From Chrysochromulina tobinii (lineage: Eukaryota > Haptophyta > Prymnesiales > Chrysochromulinaceae), in contig JWZX01000358.1 of assembly GCA_001275005.1 (NCBI GenBank), positions 1-18,011 of the forward strand: a DNA stretch of 18,011 bases, read 5' to 3'. Made by a program: the position numbers and the translations under genes. A model generated the notes under the pieces. That model was not told the DNA's origin. It did no database searches and was given only the letters and a program-made list of their open reading frames with translations. Position 1 is the stretch's first letter, and each line of letters starts with the position of its first letter. Positions 1 to 9,400 of this stretch are shown here, piece by piece.

Positions 1-833
1 TTCTTGGCGCCGAGCACCGCGAGCTCGAGCCCCGCCCCCGTCGCGGCCGCCAGCTCGCGCACGACCACATCAAACGACGGCTTCACGCGCGCCGCGTCGG
101 CAAAGAGCACGGCCGCGACGCCCGCCTCGTCGCGCTGCTCGGCGACGGCGGGCTTCTTGATCGCGGCGTCGAGCGCCACGACCGCCGCCTCGTACTTGGC
201 CATGCCGTCCGCGTCGCCGCTCTTGATCACATTGAACACGCTCCCGTAGACCGACTGAAAGTCCTTGTTTCCCGCTTCGATCGCCGTCTGGCACGCCTTG
301 ACCAGCTCCCCCGCCGCCTCCTCGCTCACGCCCTCGGTGCGCTTTTTAATCTCGGTGGCCATCACCTGATCCACCGCGACGAGCTGCGCACCCAGCGCGC
401 CGACGGCCTCCTCGGAGTCTGGGTCGCGCGCCACGTTCAGCTCGAGCTCGTGCAGCCGGGCGCACGCTGCCTCGATGGCTTCGGTCTTGGCCAGTGTCTT
501 GAATGTATTGAGCGCCTCGGGCAGCTTGGCCGCGTGCTCGTCGTCGCCTTCCGTGGCCGCCGCCGACTTGATGGGGCCCAGCGCCTCGGCCGCCCTCTTT
601 TGAAGCGGCCGGAGCGCTTCGGGCACCTCGGACCGGGCATCGACCTCGCCAACCGGCGGCGTCTCGCCCTGCTTGGCCCCCTGCTCGAGCAGCCAGCGCC
701 CCAGATAGGTGAGCGGCCCTTCCGGCCGCGCGTCGGCCAGCGCATTGATGGCGGCGCTGAGAGCCGCCTCGAGCCTACCGCGGTGCTGGTCGACGAACGC
801 GTTCCGCGCCTGCACGTCGCGTGCGGCGCGCAT
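1..833 (-). CDS. DPY-30-motif protein, partial (C-terminus outside window)
   Basis: An open frame of 277 codons runs from an ATG at 833 off the left edge without a stop. Residues about 21-51 (LEAALSAAINALADARPEGP, then LTYLGRWLLEQ) match the pattern of the DPY-30/RIIa-like dimerisation and docking motif, in which a helix with L-A-x-x-R-P is followed by a P-x-x-Y-L-x-x-x-L-L helix. Such motifs recruit proteins to histone methyltransferase complexes or to axonemal and A-kinase-anchor complexes. The remaining 220 residues are Ala/Glu-rich, predicted helical, and not recognised. An in-frame ATG at 935 would add 34 residues, but their A/T-ending codons differ sharply from the GC3-rich codons after 833, so I chose 833. 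The family call rests on one short motif; that the frame is coding is much surer. Confidence 0.7.
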   Translation of the reverse strand, partial: MRAARDVQARNAFVDQHRGRLEAALSAAINALADARPEGPLTYLGRWLLEQGAKQGETPPVGEVDARSEVPEALRPLQKRAAEALGPIKSAAATEGDDEHAAKLPEALNTFKTLAKTEAIEAACARLHELELNVARDPDSEEAVGALGAQLVAVDQVMATEIKKRTEGVSEEAAGELVKACQTAIEAGNKDFQSVYGSVFNVIKSGDADGMAKYEAAVVALDAAIKKPAVAEQRDEAGVAAVLFADAARVKPSFDVVVRELAAATGAGLELAVLGAK

Positions 834-2072
834 CCGTCGACGCGCAGGACCAGATTCTCGGAGCCTGCCCTGCTCTGGATTGAATCTAAAGATCGCCCAA
901 AATCTGTATTCTAATCTCCGATATGAGATTTTCATTCGAGGAACTGTGCTTCCAACGCCAGTTCATGTACACGTTCATCCCCGTCGTCATCTGGGCGAAA
1001 TCCAGGAAATATCACCTCCTTAGCGGCGCCCCGCTTGCTGGCCTGTTGCCAGTAGTCATGTAAGCGCGCCCCCCGGGGACGCGCCTGCATGAGCGCCGCT
1101 GTACTGTGTGGTCCTGTTTTCAATTCACACGTTCACGTTAAATTGCCATCTCGGCAAGACTCACAGCCACAGGTCCCGTGGTCGAAGCCAGTTGTGCTAT
1201 ATGCTGACGTGTCATCTACTTTTTGCCGCGCAAACCTTTTCATTTTAAAAGTGAGGACTTTGTTCATGTTTGTATTGAAGTTTGACCCTGCAAAACTTGG
1301 CTACTGTCCAACTGTGCGAAACACACGTTGGAGCACAAAAGGTCAAGCTCTAAACAAGTTCCTTCTCGTGCGACTGAAGATGAATAGATCAAAGGAGGAG
1401 GATGGACGTGAGCGTAGGCCGTAGCCAGTGGACAGAGGTCAGAGCCAGGACGCAGGAGTGGACCCACCCCGGCGCACGGACTGGAACAGCACGGCGACCG
1501 AAATGTAACTAAATAACTACAAGATTCTCGATTCTCGGAGCGTGAGGGAAAACAGTTAAAACATGGCCCATGCGGTCCAACTGTTTCATATGCGCCAGAA
1601 CTCACCGGCGAACCGACGTGTACACGATGGACGGTCGCCCGCGGCATACAGATACACGCAGATACGCACACACATAGTTCATGCGCGAACCGTGATGCGA
1701 GGATATGGCGCCAGACGAGACATCATTGACGTTCACATGAGAGAGACGAGAAAGACTTGCGGTCATCTGCTGCATCCCCAGATCAGAACAGCACGAGAGA
1801 GTTCCCTCACGGAGGCGTCCATATTTGAAACTAGAGGCAGGCAGGGGCGCCACGTGTTCACGACCCAGCTCCACAGTTCACGCGCGCCAAGCCGAAACAA
1901 CGTTGGGGGCTCCATAAAGCCATCGAGGGCTTCCAAATTTGGGCTCGGACCCCAAATTGGGGTTGGATGGCGCCCAAATTTGGGCACCGAAGCGCCCAAT
2001 TTGGGCTCAGGAGTGCCAAAATTTGGGCTCAGGAGTGCCAAAATTTGGGCTCAGAAGCGCCCAAATTTGGGC
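834..2072. other. Intergenic gap between two minus-strand genes
   Basis: No convincing gene is seen in this 1.2 kb. The open frames here have no family features and poor codon bias. The left part should hold the promoter and 5' UTR of the DPY-30-motif gene, and the right part the 3' UTR of ftsZ with a palindromic array. Base composition is more balanced than in the genes. No tRNA, rRNA or snRNA could be recognised by eye. Confidence 0.6.
1128..1147. promoter_or_regulatory. Candidate promoter motif CACGTTCACGTTAAATTGCC
   Basis: This 20-base string recurs at 11874-11894 with one extra A. Both copies lie in regions just upstream of minus-strand genes, and the second lies in a divergent promoter. 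The core is a doubled CACGTT. A regulatory role is inferred only from recurrence and position. Confidence 0.35.
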
Positions 2073-2090
2073 TCAGAAGCGCCCAAAGAA
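1934..2090. repeat. Palindromic 22-bp tandem array at the end of ftsZ
   Basis: About six degenerate units contain the perfect 14-bp palindrome GCCCAAATTTGGGC or variants (CCCAAATTGGG, CCAAAATTTGGG). Adjacent units are 22 bp apart. The array overlaps the last ftsZ codons: the terminal TTTGGGCGCTTCTGA, stop included, is repeated immediately downstream. In RNA each unit can fold into a hairpin. The array may act in 3' end formation, but that is inference. Confidence 0.8.
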
Positions 2091-3657
2091 GCGACCGCGT
2101 GGCGGCGGCTTGGCCGGCGGCGGCGGCTGCGTGTAGCGGGAGGGCGGCGGCGCATACGCCGGCGGCACGTACGGATCCGCCTTCGATCGAGACGATGCCA
2201 CGACGGCCTCCGGAGGCACCTGATGAGGGAGGCAATCAGACAGCCCATCAGTGGCAATCAAGAGGCAATCAGACAGCTGGCGGAGTTCACGACGGCCTCC
2301 GGGGGCACATCGAAGCTCGTCGCGACCACAGTGACCGAGATCTCATCTCCGTAGGTTTCGTCAACCGAGGTGCCGAAGATGATGTTCGCATCCTCCGCGC
2401 AGATATTCGAGATCACGGACGCGACCTCGTTCACCTCCTGCAGCGACATGTCGCTGTTGCCCGTGATGGTGAACACGACGCCCTTGGCCCGTTCGATTGG
2501 GAAGTCGAGCAGCGGCGATGAGATCGCTGCGAGAGCGGCGTCTCGGGCACGCGTCTTACCGAAGCCGCGCCCGATGCCCATCAGCGCCGGCCCAGCGTCT
2601 GTCATCACGGCCCGCACCTGATGAGGGAGGCAATCAGCATGCAATCAGACCCAGCGCCGGCCCAGCGTCTGTCATCACGGCCCGCACCTGATGAGGGAGG
2701 CAATCAGCATGCAATCAGACTCAGCGCCGGCCCAGCGTCTGTCATCACGGCCCGCACCTGATGAGGGAGGCAATCAGCATGCAATCAGCCCCGGCGCACA
2801 TCGGCGAAATCGACGTTGATCAGCCCGGGCTTGATCACGATGTCCGAGATGCCGGTGATGCCCTGGCGCAAAATCTCGTCCGCCATCGAGAAGGCCTCCT
2901 GCAGCGGCACCCCCTCGGGCACGATCTCGAGCAGCTTGTCATTCGAGACCACGATCAAGATGTCCACCTGGGCCTCGAGCGCCTCGATGGCCTCGATGGC
3001 CTGGTTCATCCGTCGTCGTCCTTCGAAGCTGAAGGGTTTCGTCACGATGCCAACCGTCAGGCAGCCGGCGGCCTTGGCGAGCTCGGCGACCACCGGGGCG
3101 GCGCCCGAGCCGGTGCCGCCGCCCATGCCCGCGGTCACGAAGATCATGTCCGTCCCTGCCACTAGCTGCTCGATCTCTGCCGCTGCGTCGATGGCCGAGG
3201 CGCGCCCGACGGCGGGTATGCCGCCCGCGCCGAGGCCGCGCGCCTGATTCTTGCCCAGCTGGATCGTCGTGTCAGCCATCGAGCCCGCGAGCGCCTGCAC
3301 GTCCGTATTGCATGCCACGTACTCCAGGAAGGTCGAGCGCTCCAAATCGCCGGGCGTGGCCAGCCGATTAATCGTGTTGCCGCCGCCACCGCCGACGCCG
3401 ATCACCTTGATCGAGCAGGGCGACATGCCCGGGCTGGTCGGGCGAATGGGCTTCGAGGTGGTCTGCGGAGGCACGTAGTCGACGCCCTTGAACTCGCCCT
3501 CCTGCATCGCGAGCGCGCCCGAGCGCCGATGGGACAAAGCGACGGCCGCCGCGCCGGAGGCGACGGAGGTGCCCGTGGCGAAGCCGCTCGCAGCGCTCGT
3601 GGTGAACCCGCTCACGCCTCGCAGCGTTAGGACCGCGAGAACTAGCAGTGCGCGCAT
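2073..3657 (-). CDS. ftsZ: Plastid division protein FtsZ (3 exons)
   Basis: Tubulin-like GTPase that assembles the plastid division ring in the stroma. Exons are 3657-2800, 2617-2309 and 2219-2073, giving 437 aa, and all junctions are phase 0. Residues 1-17 are a signal peptide ending VSG, followed by FTTSAASGF, a red-lineage bipartite plastid targeting signal with Phe at +1. The GTPase domain shows GVGGGGGNTINRL (88-100), the tubulin signature GGGTGSG (179-185) and the T7 loop NVDFAD (281-286). The first intron falls exactly after the T7 Asp, and the reading resumes VRAVMTDAG as FtsZ requires. The C-terminal 40 residues are Pro-rich and end RGRFFGRF. Targeting and sequence style favour a plastid over a mitochondrial FtsZ. 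The gene is divergent from the glycosyltransferase and ends inside a palindromic repeat array. Confidence 0.95.
2220..2308 (-). other. ftsZ intron 2 with 21-bp flanking exon copy
   Basis: An 89-bp GT-AG intron. It begins with GTGCCCCCGGAGGCCGTCGT (from 2308), which matches the first bases of exon 3 (from 2219) over 21 bp with one mismatch. The rest is CTGATTGCCT-type repeats ending CCTCATCAG. Splicing restores SFD-VPPEAVV. Confidence 0.85.
2581..2790 (-). repeat. 70-bp exon-intron unit repeated three times
   Basis: Three near-identical 70-bp units at 2581, 2651 and 2721. Each has 37 bp of ftsZ exon 2 start plus 33 bp of intron repeat ending CTCATCAG on the coding strand. Only the unit at 2581 is needed for the protein; the others lie inside the intron. 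Each copy carries its own acceptor. Confidence 0.95.
2618..2799 (-). other. ftsZ intron 1
   Basis: A 182-bp GT-AG intron. Donor GTGCGCCGGGG directly follows the T7-loop codon GAT, and acceptor CTCATCAG precedes GTGCGGGCC. The intron start and next exon start share GTGCG. It holds two spare copies of the exon 2 start (70-bp units), so two additional upstream acceptors are available. Confidence 0.85.
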
Positions 3658-3897
3658 CTGTCAGCGTGGATGACGGTGATGGACCTGTCAATGGATGAAG
3701 CGACCTGCTGAGAGGCGCCAACCTGCGCCGCGTAATCATTGTCACAAGACGTTTCGAGAAACTTGACGAACCCAAGTTCGCGAAGTGCAAGTACCTCAAA
3801 AGCTTAGAGATACACGCACGTCAATGCTCGCAACGCGTGCAAACCGACATCGAGACTTCGTAGTCTGCCGCGCTGCGGCAATAACTTTACCGCCACC
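3658..3897. promoter_or_regulatory. Divergent promoter, ftsZ / fucosyltransferase-like gene
   Basis: These 240 bp separate two divergent start codons, so both promoters and 5' UTRs must lie here. A short inverted repeat (CGAAC-CCAA-GTTCG) and the palindrome TTCGCGAA are visible near 3768-3785. No TATA box is obvious. Confidence 0.6.
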
Positions 3898-4902
3898 ATG
3901 AACGCCACCGCGCTCGCGCGTCCGGCGCTCCGTGTTACGGCCAAGGACTGCGGCGCGGGCTTCTTCGCGTTGCTGATCTACGCGCTCAACCAGCTCATCT
4001 ACGCCGAGTCGCATGGCTACGCCGCCCACGTGGACTTTGGAGAGCGTTGCCGCGACGGCCGCATCAACCGCTACTACAGCGCCGCGCACGGAACCAACGT
4101 GTGGGACTACTTTTTCCTACCCGTCGCACCAGCGGTGGTGCCGAGCGCGTCCGACGTGCTACTCACGCCGAAGCAACTCTTCAACCTCCATCATCTGGAC
4201 CCCGAGTCCATACAGACCTATCCGCACGGCGTGCATCGCCATCTCAAGCTACCTCGCTGGCGATACGATGAGCCATGGCACTGGACGATGCGCAGCCGCG
4301 CCTACCGGCTCCTTTCGGGTCCCGTTCGTCTCAAGCCCCCGCCGCTGCACGTCGTGCGCACGTTTTACCGCGAGCACATACTCGCGCGCGGTTCCGAACG
4401 GCCACTGCTTGGCCTGCACCTTCGTGGCACCGACAAGCTCAAGAATATCGGTGGCCGCATCATCGGGCCTGCGGAATACCAACCGCTCGTGGGCGCGTAC
4501 CTCACGCGCCATCCCGACGCGCTCATCTTCCTCGCCACCGACTCGCCGGCTTTCCTCGCCGAGATGCGCCGCCGCTACCCCGACACGCTCGTCGTCTACG
4601 ACGCGCTGCGCTCGGAGCGCAACGTCTTCATCGATCGCAAGGTGGCGGACACGTACAAAAAGGGCGAGGACGCGCTCGTGGATGCGCTGCTGCTCTCGTG
4701 CGCCAACCTGCTCATCAAGCCCGCCTCGGCGCTCTCCGAGTTTGCCGTCTATTGGAACCCGCAGCTGCACAACCACACGCTCGAGCTCCAGTACGAGGTG
4801 GGGCTCGACGTGCCCGAAACACTCAAGGCGCATTTTGCGAGCGAACGCGACCGGTTGCGGGGGTTTGAGCGCTGCGCGCCCGTTTTGAGGGCAGCAGCTT
4901 GA
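3898..4902 (+). CDS. Fucosyltransferase-like glycosyltransferase
   Basis: An intronless 334-aa frame with a strong Kozak context (GCCACCATGA). It resembles the GT-B fucosyltransferase superfamily that includes NodZ/FUT8-type and protein O-fucosyltransferases, which transfer fucose from GDP-fucose. HLRGTDK (174-180) matches the GDP-sugar-binding H-x-R-x-T-D-K motif, FLATDSPAFL (211-220) follows as the next conserved strand, and LSCANLLIKPASALSEFAVYW (266-286) resembles the late S-x-x-S-x-x-S region. The N-terminal NVWDYFFLP segment is also common in these algal proteins. No signal peptide or membrane anchor is visible, so an upstream exon could be missing, or the enzyme may be soluble. Substrate and exact family number are not determined. 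Confidence 0.8.
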   Translation: MNATALARPALRVTAKDCGAGFFALLIYALNQLIYAESHGYAAHVDFGERCRDGRINRYYSAAHGTNVWDYFFLPVAPAVVPSASDVLLTPKQLFNLHHLDPESIQTYPHGVHRHLKLPRWRYDEPWHWTMRSRAYRLLSGPVRLKPPPLHVVRTFYREHILARGSERPLLGLHLRGTDKLKNIGGRIIGPAEYQPLVGAYLTRHPDALIFLATDSPAFLAEMRRRYPDTLVVYDALRSERNVFIDRKVADTYKKGEDALVDALLLSCANLLIKPASALSEFAVYWNPQLHNHTLELQYEVGLDVPETLKAHFASERDRLRGFERCAPVLRAAA

Positions 4903-5457
4903 CCGGACATGTGGAGACTATACTACTATCTAGGATCGTTTACGCCGCGCGACTTTCATGTTTCGCTGCGAGATCTCATGCGGCCGCGCTCCGGCTCCAC
5001 ATGTCATCACATGTCGACCCCTTGCCTCAATCCGCGCGGCGCTCTCGTGACTCCGTCACATCGCCGCAGTCGCGCGCGTCATCTGGCCTATCGCTCCACC
5101 GCTCTGAGCCGGTCCCTCGCCTCAATCGGCGCGGCCACTGGCACTGCGCCACCTCTTTCCGTTCACACACTCTCACTCGTCAGTCGTCACTAGAAAATGC
5201 TCACTCGTCCGCGTGTCGCGCCGTCGTCGTCCCGGGCTCACAGATCATACATCATAGTTCTCAATTGATAGTTCTCACACAGATGTTCTCACACAAAGTT
5301 TTCACTGTGATCTTCTCCTACAGAGTACAGACCATGGTTATGTGGGAACATCAGCACAATCACACAGATCCTGGATAATCGGTCTTCGATGTGTGAACAT
5401 GATGTGAACTTTGGAAAACGGGTGTCATCTCGTTGCCCGAGCTTCCGTCGCTGTGCG
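4903..5457 (+). other. Intergenic, upstream of bL9
   Basis: This 555-bp stretch lies between two plus-strand genes. No gene is recognised. The part at about 5240-5400 is A/T-richer and repeats the motif GTTCTCA several times (GTTCTCAATTG, GTTCTCACACAG, GTTCTCACACAAAG). It probably contains the bL9 promoter and 5' UTR, but I see no defined element. Confidence 0.5.
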
Positions 5458-6078
5458 ATGACGCATCCTCGCTTCAGCACGCTGCTGGCGCTCGTCCTGA
5501 TCGCCGTCGCCGAATGCTATCACGTGGTCAGCGCGCCGCTGCCGTGCGTGCGAGTAGCTGCACGAGCTACGCCGGCGCCCGTCATGATGGCCAAGAAACA
5601 GGCGGCGGGGAAAAAGGTCCAGGTCGTGCTCAGCCAGACGATCAAGGGCATCGGCAACAAGGGCGAGCTCGTGTTGGTGGCGCCGGCGTATGCGGAGAAC
5701 GTCGTCGTTCGGGGCGGGCTGGGCGTGATCGCCTCACCCGAGATCTTGGCGGACATTGCGGCCAACGCGGCGAAGGACGCAGCAGCGGCGAAGGCGGCAA
5801 AGGATGCCGCCATTGATGCCGACAAAAAGCTCGATGCCGTCTTCGGCAAGCAGGGCTGCTTGATCAAGAAGAGCGTGGGCCGTGACGGCGCCATTTTCGG
5901 CTCGATCACCGCGGCGGAGGTCGCCGATGCGATCAAGGAGCGTGCGGGCCTCGTCGTAGACAAGAAGGACATCGAGCCGCCTACGATGAAGGGCGTGGGC
6001 ACGGGGACGGCCGAGGTGAAGCTGCACAAGGAGGTGACACACAAGCTCAAGATCGTGGTGGCGCCGGCCACATTATGA
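5458..6078 (+). CDS. rpl9: Plastid ribosomal protein bL9, nuclear-encoded
   Basis: A 206-aa protein of the large subunit of the plastid ribosome. The ATG at 5458 was chosen over the in-frame ATG at 5389 because it starts directly with a signal peptide (MTHPRFSTLLALVLIAVAEC), followed by a transit-like Ala/Arg region ending near VMMAKK (42-47). The N-terminal L9 domain follows (about 54-95: KVQVVLSQTIKGIGNKGELV, then the VAPAYAENVVV loop). An Ala/Lys-rich linking helix spans about 97-125. The C-terminal L9 domain (about 126-203) has the conserved G-x-I-F-G-S-I-T, V-D-K-K-D-I-E-P-P and VKLHKEVTHKLKI blocks. Length fits bacterial L9 (about 150 aa) plus targeting. No intron is needed. Confidence 0.95.
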   Translation: MTHPRFSTLLALVLIAVAECYHVVSAPLPCVRVAARATPAPVMMAKKQAAGKKVQVVLSQTIKGIGNKGELVLVAPAYAENVVVRGGLGVIASPEILADIAANAAKDAAAAKAAKDAAIDADKKLDAVFGKQGCLIKKSVGRDGAIFGSITAAEVADAIKERAGLVVDKKDIEPPTMKGVGTGTAEVKLHKEVTHKLKIVVAPATL

Positions 6079-6404
6079 GGGGCCGTAGCGAGCCTGCCGC
6101 TCCCGAGCCGCCGCATGAGGCATGCAGACTGTCTCAGACTCGGTCGTGTAGACGCTCTTCCTCGCCACAGACCGAGTACGTATCGCTGTCGGTCGCGCGG
6201 CGACGGTGCGTAAGTCGGTGCACTGTGTGTGTGTACTTTCTTTGTTACTTTCGCACAACCGACCGTAGCCCTTTTCCGCAGTGTTTCCCGCAGTGGGATC
6301 GCGCAGTAGATCAGACCACTCGCTCGGTCGTCGGTGCACACTCTACGGTATTAGGGCCCTCCAGGCACCACGCTCTAGGACTAGGTGCCCATCACTCGCT
6401 CGGT
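6079..6404. other. Convergent intergenic region
   Basis: This 326-bp region lies between the stop of bL9 and the stop of the minus-strand coiled-coil gene, so it should carry both 3' UTRs and polyadenylation sites. A short TG run (6226-6235) and a repeated CACTCGCTCGGT are the only features noticed. Confidence 0.5.
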
Positions 6405-9400
6405 TCAGACGTTGAGCGGCCGGCTCCTGCCGACCACGCCTCCCACAGCCTCAGTCAACTGAGCCGCTGTGGGCGAAGGCACGCGCGCCGGGTAGCCCCC
6501 AGCTTGGCCCGGACTCTCCCTGACGAAACCCGGGGAGCCTGCCTGACCCAGCGCCGTCGTGGGCGCATGCGGCGGCGGCGCGCCGTCAGGCCCCGGGAGG
6601 CCGTGGGGAGATCCGGGGAAGGCGATGGGCCTGTGCTCGGCGAGCTGCTGCCGGCGGGACTTGTGCACCGGCGTCAGCTTGAGGCCGGGGTGCGTCGCGC
6701 CGCCGTGGGCACCGCTCGGCGGCGCGGCGGGGGGATGGCTGCTGCTGCTGCTGCCCACGCCGGCGCGGGGCGACCCCCCTGTCCTTAAGGCGCCCACCAC
6801 GACGCCGCCTTGGGCGAGCGTGCCGCGCGCTATCGTGGGCGTCGAGCGCGAGAGTCCCAAACTGGGCAAGCTCACGCCGTGCTGAGCGCCGTGCTGAGCG
6901 CTCGGCGTCGTGGCGGGCGTCGCGGGTGCGCCGATGACGCGCGCACCCGCGACGACAACGGCCGGGTTCACGCCCATATTTGGAACAAACGTATTCGGAA
7001 CGTCCGTGCCCATATTTGGAGCGTCCGCCCCAAAAGGCGAGCGGTTCACACCCATATTTGGAGCGTCCGCCCCAAAAGGCGAGCGGTTGCGCGCCTGAAC
7101 ATGCGCCCCCATGGAGCTCGTGCTGCCCGCGACGGCGCCGCGCAGCGCCGTCCTGGGCGGCAGTCCACCACGGGCTGTGTGGCCCGCGCCGATGGCGGCG
7201 CCGTCCTGGGCGGCGGCTCCAATGGCGGCGGCGGCGCCGCCGATGGCGGCGGCGTTGGTCCAGGGCGCCGCGTCGGGCGCCGCGTAGGGAGAGGAGGAGT
7301 CGGCGCCCGACTCGGCGCCCCCTTCCTTTTCGGGCAAGTATGAGGCCGTCCGTAACGGCTCGTCCATGCCCGACGGTTGGGCGCTGACGTTCATCGTCGG
7401 GATTGAATTGCGGACTTGCCTCGGGGCACCTGATAATGAGGGGGGCAATCAGGTGGCACTCAGCGTGGCTGGCCATCAAGAGGCCATCAAGAAGAGGCAG
7501 TCCGATGCCATCAGATGCAATCCGATGCCATCAGATGCGATCAGATACAATCAGATGCACTCAGATGCACTCACCTTTCCATGTAGGCTCTGGATGGATG
7601 GGCGTCGCCTTCGCCAGCGGCGGCGGCGGGTTGACCTCCACACGCACCACCATCTCGCCAAAGTCGGCCCCTACGGACACGATGCCCCAACGTCGCAATC
7701 AGAGGCAATTAGAGGCAATCAGAGGCAATTAGATGCAATCTCGCCAAAGTCGGCCCCTTCGGAGACGATGCCCCAACGTCGCAATCAGAGGCAATTAGAG
7801 GCAATCAGAGGCAATTAGATGCAATTAGAGGCAATCAGATGCACTCACCTTCGGACACGATGCCCCATCGCGTTCGGTTGGTTGGGTTGCGCACGAAGCG
7901 GTGCTGCTGCGCGCCCCTCTCGTCCGCCGGGTCACCGCTCGCGTTCGCGGGCTTATCCGCGACCTTAAGCCCACTCAATTGGCTTGTGAGGTGGTCGCGC
8001 AGCTGCAGCAGCGAATGAAGCGACGACTTGACGAGCATGGAGCGCTCGTGTTTCGAAGCTTCGCGCATCCGTGAGAGCGCATCCCATGCCTCGTGAGACG
8101 ATTGGAGGGCCTCGCCGAGCGCCGCCTGATGAGGGAGGTAATTAGGGAGGCAATTAGGGAGGCAATTAGGGAGGCAATTAGGGAGGCAATCAGGGAGGCA
8201 ATGAGGGAGGCAATCAGGGAGGCGATTAGGGAGGCGATTAGGGAGGCAATCAGGGAGGTAATCAGGGAGGTAATGAGGGAGGTAATGAGGGAGGCGATTA
8301 GGGAGGTAATTAGGGAGGCAATCATGTTGGAGCGCTTCTCCGAGGGCCGCTTGATGAGGGATGTAATTAGGGAGGCAATCATGTTGGAGCGCTTCTCCGA
8401 GGGCCGCTTGATGAGGGATGTAATTAGGGAGGCAATCATGTTGGAGCGCTTCTCCGAGGGCCGCTTGACGAGGGAGGTAATTAGGGAGGCAATCATGTTG
8501 GAGCGCATCTCCGAGGGCCGCTTGACGAAATTAGAGGTGCAATCAGACACACTCAGAGGCATTTCGAGAGGCACTCAGCTGGGCGAACTAGAGAGGCAAT
8601 CGGCGACACCTTCACGTCGTCCGGGGAGGACATCATCAGGTCCCACGCGTGCTGCAGCTCATGTGTTAATTGCGATCTCTCGCCCTCGAGATCGGCCACG
8701 CGCCGCCGAAGCTTCTCCGCCTCTGCCTCCGCCGCTGCCGCTCGAATGTCAAAGTCTTTCTGGACGGCGTCCATCTTCGCCTTCGAGTCCTTGCCAAAGT
8801 TCTGCAGCCGTTCCTCGAGGCTCGACACGTACCTGTGGGGAAAAGGCACTCGATCGCAATCAATGCTCATCAGTGCTCATCAGTGCTCATCAGCGCTCAT
8901 CAGCGCTCATCAGCGCTCATCAATGGCATTCACGCACGATGATCGGTCGTTGAGCTGCTGGCTCAGAGCGCCCGCTTTCTCATGAGCCTCTTTGAGCTGC
9001 GCCTCGAGCGCGCGCTTGGTGGCGAGGTGCTCGCGTGCAGACGCTTCGTAATTGGCTCGCATCGTCTCGATTTGGGCCGCTTGCCTCGCGCACCTGATGA
9101 GGGACGCAATTAGGGAGGCCATTAGGGAGGCAATGAGGGAGGCCATTAGGGAGGCCATAGGGAGGCCATTAGGGAGGCAATTAGGGAGGCAATGAGGGAG
9201 GCCATTAGGGAGGCAATTAGGGAGGCAATGAGGGAGGCCATTAGGGAGGCAATGAGGGAGGCAATGAGGGAGGCCATTCGGGAGGCAATCGACTCGATTT
9301 GGGGGCCGCGTGCTTCACGCACTCCAACGTCTTTTGCTCTAACGCCGACGCCGTGGTCGCGAGCTGCGATCTCGTCTGTTCGAGATCGGCCGAGGTCGCG

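Noticed and set aside
1264-1671. 135-codon minus-strand frame in the left gap
   Set aside because: Cys/Ser-rich without domains, poor codon bias, and no splice or start context; likely chance.
834-2072. Possible snRNA or tRNA gene in the gap
   Set aside because: No A/B boxes, cloverleaf or Sm-site arrangement could be recognised by eye; a covariance-model search would settle it.
4013-4888. 291-codon plus frame inside the fucosyltransferase-like gene
   Set aside because: Ser/Thr/Arg-rich shadow of the real frame, which has the HLRGTDK motif and a Kozak start.
6586-7479. 297-codon minus frame overlapping the last coiled-coil exon
   Set aside because: Arg-rich shadow frame of GC-rich DNA. The alternative frame joins in phase with exon 11 and gives the in-frame repeat.
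8093-8953. 286-codon plus-strand frame of repeated REAI, and the 199-codon minus frame of repeated SLIAS at 7975-8574
   Set aside because: They lie in intron 9 and flanking exons of the coiled-coil gene and result from 12-bp and 57-bp repeats, whose lengths are multiples of three. Both strands being open shows it is an artefact of period.
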